Shown here in pieces: positions 1-5,331 of a stretch of 9,476 bases of DNA. The notes under the pieces are model-generated. The model did not search any database, was not told where the DNA came from, and worked only from the letters and a program-made list of their open reading frames with translations. Numbering within the stretch: position 1 is the first letter of the stretch; each line of letters opens with the position of its first letter. Made by a program: the position numbers and the translations under genes. This DNA is from an uncultured Lachnospiraceae bacterium. Its GTDB lineage: Bacteria; Bacillota; Clostridia; Lachnospirales; Lachnospiraceae. Location: contig CAJUMC010000087.1 in NCBI GenBank assembly GCA_910587085.1, positions 1 through 9,476 of the forward strand, written 5' to 3'.

Positions 1-144
1 ATGAAACGGCTTAACAAACCAGCAATATTTAACTATTTATCAATGATACAATACAATAGAATAAATAATGATGAGGCTATATGCTTTATAGAAGACGGAC
101 TACCGCTCAGCCTTGCAGCTTCTGAGCCGTCGGCCGACCTGTAA
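1..144 (+). CDS. Doubtful small or 5'-truncated reading frame at the window edge
   Basis: An open frame runs from the first base (ATG) to a TAA at 142-144, giving 47 residues beginning MKRLNKPAIF and ending SEPSADL. Because it is open at the window edge, it could be the C-terminal end of a longer plus-strand gene or a small ORF; no ribosome binding site can be judged. Its codons (ATA, AGA, TTA, CTA, AAT) are AT-rich and unlike those of the GC-rich genes downstream, so either it is non-coding edge sequence or it has a different origin. I recognise no family or motif. Confidence 0.18.
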   Translation: MKRLNKPAIFNYLSMIQYNRINNDEAICFIEDGLPLSLAASEPSADL

Positions 145-318
145 AAAATCTGCTACTTACAATATTATACACCATTTCCCTGAAAAAGCAAACAAATTTT
201 TTAGCTTTCAGTTTAAGCTTTTTTGTCGAATTTTCCCGAATCGACCATTCGTCAGAAAAATTACAGCCAATGCTCGTGCAGCATTCCGGCATACATCATC
301 CTTTTGCTCAGGCATACG
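145..318. other. AT-rich non-coding stretch with short hairpins
   Basis: No convincing gene is present. Visible structures are a 6-bp hairpin just before the stretch (105-110 with 122-127, GCTCAG/CTGAGC), a perfect 10-bp palindrome GTCGGCCGAC at about 130-139, and a 6-bp hairpin AATGCT/AGCATT at 269-285 with a 5-nt loop. None has a U-run, so they are not intrinsic terminators. On the minus strand a TATAAT lies at 164-169 with TTGCTT 16 bases upstream, a possible weak promoter for a gene left of the window. Confidence 0.3.
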
Positions 319-357
319 AAAAAAACGCGGGGCGGCAAAACTGCTGCGCCCCGCGGC
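319..357 (-). terminator. Intrinsic terminator of the PadR-DUF1700-DUF4097-PspC operon
   Basis: Read on the minus strand, a perfect 9-bp GC-only stem (CGCGGGGCG pairing with CGCCCCGCG, positions 347-355 with 326-334) encloses a 12-nt loop. It is followed directly by seven T (319-325 on the complementary strand). It lies about 35 bp past the stop codon of the PspC gene, which marks the 3' end of the leftward operon. Plus-strand function is unlikely because no T-run follows on that side. Confidence 0.9.
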
Positions 358-390
358 ATGAAGGAACCGGTTCTTTTTCGTCTGCCCGGC

Positions 391-573
391 TTAATCCGGC
401 ATGATAATTGCACAGATAATATAGGCGAGAATTCCCGAGCCTGCCATGCAGGCAAAAAATATCCATATAATCCGAACCAGCGTCGGATCGATGTTGAAAT
501 ACTCGGCGATTCCCCCGCACACCCCGCAGATTTTCCTGTTCGTCCATGATTTGCAAAGTCTCTTCTCGTTCAT
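391..573 (-). CDS. PspC domain protein (small stress-response membrane protein)
   Basis: This 60-residue protein is essentially a single PspC domain. The motif KICGVCGGIAEYFNIDPTLV (about residues 14-33) matches the family signature with its GVCGG turn and FxIDPTLVR element. It is followed by one hydrophobic segment (about 34-57) ending in IIMPD, the usual PspC ending. In Enterobacteria PspC is a membrane partner in the phage-shock response; in Firmicutes stand-alone copies this short are common and their role is less clear. The start is supported by an AGGGGA-type binding site about 7 nt upstream. It is the last gene of the leftward operon: 53 AT-rich bases separate it from the DUF4097 gene, and the operon terminator follows. 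A role as a membrane-stress effector or sensor partner is inferred from family and neighbours. Confidence 0.9.
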   Translation of the reverse strand: MNEKRLCKSWTNRKICGVCGGIAEYFNIDPTLVRIIWIFFACMAGSGILAYIICAIIMPD

Positions 574-626
574 AATAAAATCCCCTTTCTGAATTTGATA
601 TTATATTTTGAAATTATATTGTTTCC

Positions 627-1553
627 TTAATCCGTTCGGTCATTCCTGAATGTTACATCAATAGTGCCGAACCTGCAGGTGGCCCGCAGTTCTCCACCTT
701 CCCTGCCCGGCAGCACAATTTCCATCCGGCCGAAATGAAGTCCCTCTCGCTGGCCAAGGTTGCCGTAACGGCCCGGTGTACTGCAGGTGATCTGCCCGAA
801 AACGGCTGACACGCTCCCATGGTAGGCGCTCTCCGGGCGCCCCGGTTCAAGAAAAAGCTCTCCCATGCCGATATCGGCGGTCAGCGCCGCGAAATTGCCC
901 TCCAGCCGTACATTTCCTGCCTTGCATTTTACTTCCGCCCGCTCCGCTGTGCAGCCCTCCGTCCATAAAATTCCGGTCGCGGCTTCCATCCTCAGCTCCG
1001 CTACCTCGCAGTCCCCGGCAGAAATATTCCCCAAATCCGTTCTCAGCTCCAGCTTCGATGCCCGAATGCCCGATGCCTCAATTTTTCCGAGCGCCACATC
1101 CGCCCGGATTTCACCGCCGTAGTTTTCCGGAACCATCAGCACATAGACCGGCGCATTCACCCAGTCCTCCGTCCTGATAGGGGTTCCTCCTTCAATAAAC
1201 GGAATACTCAGATGAAACAGGCTCAGCTCCTTGATTTCTCCCTCCGCTGTCCGCATTCGGATCTCAGCTTCGGAGCCGCTGCTGCGGACAAGGAGATTGT
1301 TCTCATTGATATTTTCCGCATAAAATCGAATTTTATCATCGGGAGAGCTTTCCATGCGCAGCAGCCCGAATGGAACTTCCACATCAATCCGCTCCGCCTG
1401 ATCCAGCTCACGCGACATGCTTCCGGTATCCTGAAAACTCTCCGTCCCGTCCCATTCAGCCTTTACTCTGCCTATGCCGACGGCCACCAGGATAATACCG
1501 ATTCCAAGCATTATAGCCGCAATTCCGGTAAAAATTCTTCCGAATCGTTTCAT
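627..1553 (-). CDS. Membrane-anchored DUF4097 family beta-strand repeat protein
   Basis: The 308-residue product has a short basic N-terminus and one hydrophobic segment (about residues 8-28) that looks like a membrane anchor or uncleaved signal. The rest is a soluble region, presumably outside the membrane. From about residue 150 onward it shows a recurring unit of roughly 20 residues (LELRTDLGNISA, LRMEAATGILWTEG, AEVKCKAGNVRLEG, LTADIGMGELFLEP), the hallmark of the DUF4097/adhesin-like beta-solenoid family. These proteins are regularly found with DUF1700 and PadR genes; their molecular function is not established. The start codon overlaps the stop of the upstream DUF1700 gene in an ATGA, and an AGGAGG lies 5 nt upstream (1559-1564), so translational coupling is likely. 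The short tail after the last strands (FRNDRTD) suggests the protein is complete. Confidence 0.85.
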   Translation of the reverse strand: MKRFGRIFTGIAAIMLGIGIILVAVGIGRVKAEWDGTESFQDTGSMSRELDQAERIDVEVPFGLLRMESSPDDKIRFYAENINENNLLVRSSGSEAEIRMRTAEGEIKELSLFHLSIPFIEGGTPIRTEDWVNAPVYVLMVPENYGGEIRADVALGKIEASGIRASKLELRTDLGNISAGDCEVAELRMEAATGILWTEGCTAERAEVKCKAGNVRLEGNFAALTADIGMGELFLEPGRPESAYHGSVSAVFGQITCSTPGRYGNLGQREGLHFGRMEIVLPGREGGELRATCRFGTIDVTFRNDRTD

Positions 1554-2326
1554 GCCGCCCTCCTTCCCGTCAGCCGCCGCAGCAGCCCGGTTATTCCCCG
1601 GAACACGGACGGGACTGCGCGGAAACCGCAGTTCACGGCAAATACAATAAAGAAAATGCCGAACGCCGCCACGATCAGGCCGGCGCCTGAAAACAGAAGC
1701 GCGATTCCGCTGCTCACCGCCGCATTCGTAATCCCGTTGCCGATCAGCACCACACCGGCAGCAACCATGGCTACCCCGCCAATGCCGAAGCCCGCGAAAA
1801 GCCCGAGCATCAGCACACAGAATGCAAGCAGTATACCGCTGATGGGAAGTGCGAAAATAATCAGCAGAATCAATGCGGCCGCACCTCCGAATACTCCTGT
1901 GCCGTTCCCTCCGGCACCGCCCGCACCTCCGAATGCTCCTGTACCGTTCCCTCCGGCACCGCCGGCACCTCCGAACGCTCCTCCGCCGTTCCCTCCGGCA
2001 CCGCCGGCACCTCCGCCATTTCCTCCGGCACCGCCGGCTCCCTGGCCTTCCGCAGCTTCCCGCTGCCCGCCGGAGTGTTCCCAGGTGCCCATGCCGGCAT
2101 CCGGCGCCGGGGAGCCTTCTTCTGCCGAGAGCCGCTCCAGATAGCCGGCCCGGATATTGTCCGCGACCGTCTCCGGATTCTTCAGCTCCCGCAGAACTCT
2201 ATTTTCATTTTCCGGCCCGGCATCCGCAAAATAGTCCTCGTAATACCAGACCGCATCGAGCCGTTCCTCCTCCGGCAGATCCCAGAGAAGCTGCTCCAAT
2301 CGCTGTAAAAACTCCTGCTTCGTCAT
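1550..2326 (-). CDS. DUF1700 (HAAS-type) membrane protein with glycine-rich repeat linker
   Basis: The 258-residue protein has three parts. Residues 1-66 (MTKQEFLQRLEQLL, LPEEER, YYEDYFADAG, LKNPETVADNIRAGYL) form the helical DUF1700/HAAS domain that commonly accompanies PadR regulators in Firmicutes. Residues about 94-148 are almost only Gly, Ala, Asn, Thr and Phe in repeated GGAGGAGGNGTGAF units. Residues about 149-232 hold three hydrophobic segments, followed by a basic tail (LLRRLTGRRAA) likely to be cytoplasmic. I infer a cytosolic helical domain tethered through a flexible linker to a membrane sensor that may act on PadR. An AGAGGG site lies about 8 nt upstream of the ATG. It follows padR by 89 bp and overlaps the DUF4097 gene by 4 bp. 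The glycine linker is much longer than I would expect for the family, and its DNA repeats could change in number. Confidence 0.87.
   Translation of the reverse strand: MTKQEFLQRLEQLLWDLPEEERLDAVWYYEDYFADAGPENENRVLRELKNPETVADNIRAGYLERLSAEEGSPAPDAGMGTWEHSGGQREAAEGQGAGGAGGNGGGAGGAGGNGGGAFGGAGGAGGNGTGAFGGAGGAGGNGTGVFGGAAALILLIIFALPISGILLAFCVLMLGLFAGFGIGGVAMVAAGVVLIGNGITNAAVSSGIALLFSGAGLIVAAFGIFFIVFAVNCGFRAVPSVFRGITGLLRRLTGRRAA
1885..2040. repeat. Tandem repeat: three 42-bp units plus a 30-bp partial unit
   Basis: Units occupy 1885-1926, 1927-1968 and 1969-2010, and a shortened copy lacking 12 internal bases lies at 2011-2040. Units 1 and 2 differ at only a few positions; unit 3 differs slightly more. 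Each starts CTCCGAA on the plus strand and carries the shared core GTTCCCTCCGGCACCGCC. The unit length is a multiple of three, so gain or loss of a unit keeps the DUF1700 gene in frame and changes its glycine-rich linker by 14 residues. Additional related Gly-Ala sequence continues toward 2050. Confidence 0.9.
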
Positions 2327-2415
2327 ACGCTTACCCTCTTTCGCCCTGTCCCGCCCTCTGCGGGCCCTGCTGCCTTTCCGCCTGAAATTTTACCGGCCTC
2401 TTCCGTCCTTTGCGG

Positions 2416-2727
2416 CTACGGCCCGAGTATGGACGTAACCTTTTCCGAATACCGATTCCATTCCTCCCTGCAGATTTCCAGCTGCACCCGGCCTGCCGGG
2501 GTGATCATGTAATACCGGCGGTTGCGCCCGGCATATTCCATATCGTAAGCCTCCAGCCTTCCATCCTTCAGCAGCCTGCGAAGTACGGGGTATAATGTGG
2601 ATTCCGACACCTCCAGCACCATCCGCACCTCCTGCGTGATTTTGTAGCCGTAGGTACCCTGGGGCTCCTGCGAAACGATTGCCAGGACAATGGCGTCCAG
2701 AAGTGTCGATCCTGTGTTAAAAACCAT
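2416..2727 (-). CDS. PadR family transcriptional repressor
   Basis: The 103-residue protein is a compact PadR winged-helix regulator. Visible family features are LLDAIVLAIVSQEPQGTYGYKITQEV (helix 1 region with the YGY element at residues 26-28), the recognition part SESTLYPVLRRLLKDGRLEA (about 41-60), and the wing AGRNRRYYMITPAGR (about 66-80). A short C-terminal helix (VQLEICREEWNRYSEKVTSIL) would form the dimer interface. The short length fits the subgroup II-like PadR proteins that lack a long C-terminal domain. An AAGGAG site about 8 nt upstream supports the start. It is the first gene of the leftward operon and probably represses its own promoter, where a dyad overlaps the -10 box. The effector signal is unknown; the adjacent DUF1700 protein is a reasonable candidate partner. 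Confidence 0.93.
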   Translation of the reverse strand: MVFNTGSTLLDAIVLAIVSQEPQGTYGYKITQEVRMVLEVSESTLYPVLRRLLKDGRLEAYDMEYAGRNRRYYMITPAGRVQLEICREEWNRYSEKVTSILGP

Positions 2728-2745
2728 TGTCTCATCTCCTTGCCC

Positions 2746-2766
2746 ATACTATACGCCATATAATAT
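2746..2766. promoter_or_regulatory. Candidate PadR operator dyad overlapping the -10 box
   Basis: ATACTATA (2746-2753) and TATAATAT (2759-2766) form an inverted repeat matching at 7 of 8 positions around a 5-base centre. It covers the -10 element of the padR promoter, the expected place for an autorepressor. PadR proteins usually bind such AT-rich dyads. A perfect 8-bp palindrome ATTGCAAT sits immediately beside it in the spacer and may be part of the site. Binding is inferred. Confidence 0.5.
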
Positions 2767-2777
2767 TGCAATGTCAA
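2748..2777 (-). promoter_or_regulatory. Sigma-A promoter of the padR operon
   Basis: On the minus strand TTGACA (2772-2777) is separated by 18 bases from TATAGT (2748-2753). Transcription would start around 2741, about 14-16 nt before the padR ATG, leaving a very short leader that includes the binding site AAGGAG. AT-rich sequence upstream of -35 (about 2778-2810) could act as an UP element. Confidence 0.75.
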
Positions 2778-2954
2778 TAGCTCTAATTGTTTTCTAATTC
2801 AACTCTCATTTTGTGCTGAAAAGCTCTCATAAAAGCATTTCATCCGGCATTATATCTTCCAGCATCGCTCTCCCCTTTGTCTGGCTCCCGGCCGCCCTGC
2901 GTCTCGCCGTGTCCGTTTCCTGCTCGGTTGTCCTGGAAAGCCGCAAGGTTCTGA

Positions 2955-2983
2955 TTGACACAAATACACCCGATTATTATAAT
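2955..2983 (+). promoter_or_regulatory. Perfect-consensus sigma-A promoter upstream of the isomerase gene
   Basis: TTGACA (2955-2960) and TATAAT (2978-2983) are separated by exactly 17 bases, an ideal match to the housekeeping promoter. Transcription would start near 2990, about 160 nt before the isomerase ATG. It diverges from the padR promoter, with about 180 bp of gene-free sequence between the two -35 boxes. Confidence 0.85.
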
Positions 2984-3001
2984 GTGGATGAGCAGCTTCA
3001 C

Positions 3002-3055
3002 AGTCTGCGCCGGGCTGACGGGATTTCCAGCCGTTTTTCCGGTGCAGGCTTTTTT
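3002..3055 (+). terminator. Terminator-like hairpin within the isomerase leader
   Basis: AGTCTGCGCCGG (3002-3013) pairs with CCGGTGCAGGCT (3039-3050) over 12 bp including two G-U pairs. An inner GCTG/CAGC helix (3014-3017 with 3028-3031) sits inside, and a run of six T (3050-3055) follows the stem. It starts about 12 nt into the predicted transcript, well before the gene, so it may act as an attenuator or end a short RNA of about 65 nt. The large asymmetric internal loop (3032-3038) makes it weaker than a textbook terminator. Confidence 0.5.
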
Positions 3056-3148
3056 GGGGAGCGCTGCGCATCCCCGTCTCCTTTCCGGACGGAAGCTTCC
3101 GCCCGTACGCTGCTCCAAAAGCAAGCCGCAGCACGGAGGTAAACAGCT

Positions 3149-3676
3149 ATGTCAGATAAAAATCCGATCGTCACCATCACCATGGAGAACGGTGACATCA
3201 TGAAAGCAGAACTGTATCCGGAGATTGCGCCGAATACAGTGAACAATTTTCTTTCCCTTGTGAACAGCGGCTTTTACAACGGCCTGATCTTTCATCGTGT
3301 TATCGAGGGCTTTGTGCTCCAGGGCGGCGATCCGGAAGGCACCGGCATGGGCGGCCCGGGTTATTCCATCCGCGGAGAATTTTCCCAGAACGGCTTTTCC
3401 AACGAGCTCAAACACACAAAAGGTGTGCTTTCCATGGCTCGCTCGAAAGATCCGGATTCCGCAGGCTCTCAGTTTTTCATTATGCACAAGGCCGCGCCCA
3501 ATCTTGACGGCGCTTACGCGGCCTTCGGAAAGGTGATTGAGGGCGAGGAGATCATTGACAAAATTGCCGGTGTTCCGACCGACTGGAACGACCGCCCGAT
3601 GGAGACGCAGCGCATGAAATCCGTGACTGCAGAAACCTTCGGCGTCTCCTATCCGGAACCGGAGCACGCGCACTAA
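3149..3676 (+). CDS. Cyclophilin-type peptidyl-prolyl cis-trans isomerase
   Basis: The 175-residue protein is a single cyclophilin domain that catalyses cis-trans isomerisation of X-Pro peptide bonds and helps protein folding. Active-site features are present: FHR at 48-50 (the catalytic Arg50), FVLQGGD around 56-61 with Gln58, SMAR at 95-98, and SQFFI at 107-111. The position of the human cyclophilin A tryptophan that contacts cyclosporin is Asn118 here, as in many bacterial forms, and the usual His of LDGxH is Tyr123. There is no signal peptide or membrane segment, so it is cytoplasmic. The length is normal for small bacterial cyclophilins. A strong GGAGGT (3135-3140) 8 nt upstream fixes the ATG. 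It appears to be a single-gene unit with its own promoter and a long leader; no clear terminator follows, so some transcripts may run on toward hisD. Confidence 0.96.
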   Translation: MSDKNPIVTITMENGDIMKAELYPEIAPNTVNNFLSLVNSGFYNGLIFHRVIEGFVLQGGDPEGTGMGGPGYSIRGEFSQNGFSNELKHTKGVLSMARSKDPDSAGSQFFIMHKAAPNLDGAYAAFGKVIEGEEIIDKIAGVPTDWNDRPMETQRMKSVTAETFGVSYPEPEHAH

Positions 3677-3683
3677 GTTCCGC

Positions 3684-3754
3684 GCCGGCTGTCATTTTCT
3701 GACGCCTCCTGCCCGGCAGACTGCCGCGCGCAGAGGAAACCAAACACAGCCGGC
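3684..3754. repeat. Inverted repeat downstream of the isomerase gene
   Basis: GCCGGCTGT (3684-3692) and ACAGCCGGC (3746-3754) are perfect 9-base complements separated by 53 bases, which include a further small dyad CGGCAG/CTGCCG. The structure lies just after the isomerase stop codon and could protect the mRNA 3' end. It lacks a U-run, so it is not a normal intrinsic terminator. The remainder of the 3677-3850 gap is GC-rich with no gene seen. Confidence 0.4.
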
Positions 3755-3851
3755 TGCATTATTACCGCGGCGCGGAAGCCGGAACGCGGACCGGCCGTTA
3801 ATAGCTTGCCGGCGTACCAAATAAGCTCCGGCCGTCCGGCAAAAAATCTGC

Positions 3852-3880
3852 TTGACAGCCCGGACTTAAATTGTTATAGT
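3852..3880 (+). promoter_or_regulatory. Sigma-A promoter of hisD
   Basis: TTGACA (3852-3857) and TATAGT (3875-3880) are separated by 17 bases. Transcription would begin near 3887, giving a leader of about 150 nt before the hisD ATG that contains a strong terminator hairpin. Confidence 0.8.
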
Positions 3881-3910
3881 AAAATTGATATTGGGCATAA
3901 TGCTCGATCC

Positions 3911-3949
3911 ACGCTTGTCAGGGAAAATTTTCCTGACAGGCGTTTTTTT
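3911..3949 (+). terminator. Leader terminator or attenuator between the hisD promoter and hisD
   Basis: CGCTTGTCAGG (3912-3922) pairs with CCTGACAGGCG (3932-3942) over 11 bp with one G-U pair; A3911 with T3943 can add a twelfth. The loop is GAAAATTTT and seven T follow (3943-3949). Its orientation matches plus-strand transcription only. It begins about 25 nt after the predicted start and lies about 90 nt before hisD, so most transcripts should stop here unless read-through is favoured. There is no room for a T-box, and no run of His codons precedes the stem. Confidence 0.8.
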
Positions 3950-4021
3950 ATACCCGGAATTACAACCCTGTCCTGCTGCAGGGGAAATTCGGCTGAGCAC
4001 CCGGTATCCAAAATACATAAC

Positions 4022-4027
4022 AAGGAG
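4022..4027 (+). promoter_or_regulatory. Ribosome binding site fixing the hisD start
   Basis: AAGGAG lies 9 nt before the ATG at 4037. The open frame extends back to 3806, but that part spans the promoter and terminator, and its translation bears no resemblance to HisD. This site therefore decides the start. Confidence 0.85.
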
Positions 4028-4036
4028 AGCATCATA

Positions 4037-5323
4037 ATGATTCAAATCAGTCAATTCAGTTTTGAAAACCCGCGATTTTTAAACCTTCTCGGCCGCAGGG
4101 GCGGTATCCCGGAGGAAGTGGAACTCACCGTAAAAGAAATACTGCAGAATGTAAGAAAAAACGGGGACAGGGCTCTGCACGCCTACATGAAAAAATATGA
4201 CGGCGCAGACATAGACAAAATCGGCCTGCTTGTATCGGAGGAGGAATTCGAGAACGCGCGGAAGAAGGTATCAGAACCGTTTAAGGAGGCAGTCAGAGCA
4301 GCCTGCGACAACCTGCTTTGCTTTCACAGAAAACAGCTGCCGGAAGGCTATCAGGAATGCGGCGAAGACGGTGTGATCCTGGAACGCAGATACGTTCCGA
4401 TCAACAGTGCAGCCGTCATGGTGCCCGGCAGTATGGCGCCTCTCGTCTCCACGCTCTGCATGAACCTGATTCCCGCAATCGTCGCCGGAGTGCCAAATCT
4501 CTGTATCCTGACAAAACCGGGAAAGAACGGCACGATCGACGAACACCTGCTCTATACCGCAGACTATCTTGGAGTAAGAAATTATTATAAAATTTCAGGC
4601 GCTCAGGGACTTGCGGCCGTTGCTTACGGGACGGAAACCGTAAAAAGGGTTGATGCTATCCTCGGCCCGGGAAACAATTATACGCAAATGGCAAAAAAGC
4701 TTCTGTACGGCCAGGTCAAAATCGACGCGCTCGCAGGACCTTCCGAAATCGCGATTATCGCCGACGGAAACGCCAGTCCCACCTATATTGCTGCCGACCT
4801 GCTGTCCCAGGCAGAACACGGTACCGGCTTTGAGGCCGCCACCGCCTTCTGCCCGACCCTGGAGCAGGCACGGCGTATCCGGGACGAGCTTATCCGCCTG
4901 TCCGGAGAATACGGGCTTTCCGGCGCTGCAGCCGCGTCCCTGGAAAATTACGGCGATATCTTTGTCACCGAATCGCAGGAGGAGGCCGTGGAGGCTGTAA
5001 ACCGCATTGCACCGGAACACGCGGAACTGCTGCTCGACAATCCGGAGGAGGCCCTGCGCAGTCTTACGAACGCCGGCGCCGTGTTTGTCGGCGCCTACAG
5101 CACGGAACCTGTGGGCGATTATTTCTGCGGTACAAACCACATCCTGCCCACCTGCGGGACGGCGAGATTTTCTTCCGGCATGTCCGTGCAGGAGTTTATG
5201 CGCGGCTACAGCGTAATCCGCTATACGGAGGCTGCACTGAGGAAAAATGCCGGCCATATCACCGCGCTGGCAGAGGCGGAAGGCATGCGCGCTCACGCGC
5301 TGGCTGTACAGGTGCGCAGATAG
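4037..5323 (+). CDS. hisD: Histidinol dehydrogenase (HisD family)
   Basis: HisD oxidises L-histidinol to L-histidine in two NAD-dependent steps, the last reactions of histidine synthesis, using a zinc ion. From the start at 4037 the protein has 428 residues, normal for the family. Residues equivalent to the E. coli zinc ligands and catalytic pair are all present: Gln258 and His261 in LLSQAEH, Glu327-His328 in APEHAEL, Asp361 in VGDYF, and His420 in GMRAHA. The GAQGLAAVAYGTE and GPGNNY segments of the NAD region and AGPSEIAIIAD are also clear. The usual YVPGGT nucleotide loop is altered to MVPGSM (128-133), so the tyrosine that contacts NAD is Met128. No other his gene is in the window, and the gene has its own promoter and leader terminator. 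It could be true HisD or a paralog acting on another amino alcohol or diol (compare the HpsN sulfopropanediol dehydrogenases). I am sure of the family, less of the substrate. Confidence 0.92.
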   Translation: MIQISQFSFENPRFLNLLGRRGGIPEEVELTVKEILQNVRKNGDRALHAYMKKYDGADIDKIGLLVSEEEFENARKKVSEPFKEAVRAACDNLLCFHRKQLPEGYQECGEDGVILERRYVPINSAAVMVPGSMAPLVSTLCMNLIPAIVAGVPNLCILTKPGKNGTIDEHLLYTADYLGVRNYYKISGAQGLAAVAYGTETVKRVDAILGPGNNYTQMAKKLLYGQVKIDALAGPSEIAIIADGNASPTYIAADLLSQAEHGTGFEAATAFCPTLEQARRIRDELIRLSGEYGLSGAAAASLENYGDIFVTESQEEAVEAVNRIAPEHAELLLDNPEEALRSLTNAGAVFVGAYSTEPVGDYFCGTNHILPTCGTARFSSGMSVQEFMRGYSVIRYTEAALRKNAGHITALAEAEGMRAHALAVQVRR

Positions 5324-5331
5324 CGCGCCTG

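Noticed and set aside
1212..2144. Long plus-strand frame encoding a proline-rich protein
   Set aside because: It is the antisense of the DUF4097 and DUF1700 genes; its PPAPPAPPNAP repeats are the complement of the glycine-rich repeats, and no binding site precedes it.
2813..3142. Plus-strand frame of 109 codons between padR and the isomerase gene
   Set aside because: It runs through a perfect promoter and a leader hairpin, lacks a binding site and resembles no family.
3152..3673. Minus-strand frame opposite the isomerase gene
   Set aside because: It exactly mirrors the cyclophilin gene and shows no family features.
3774..3790. ACCGCGG resembling the T-box conserved sequence
   Set aside because: It lacks the preceding GGTGG part and lies upstream of the hisD promoter, so it is not in the leader RNA.
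3806..4036. N-terminal extension of HisD in the same frame
   Set aside because: It covers the promoter and terminator and has no HisD similarity; the ATG at 4037 has a proper binding site and gives the family length.
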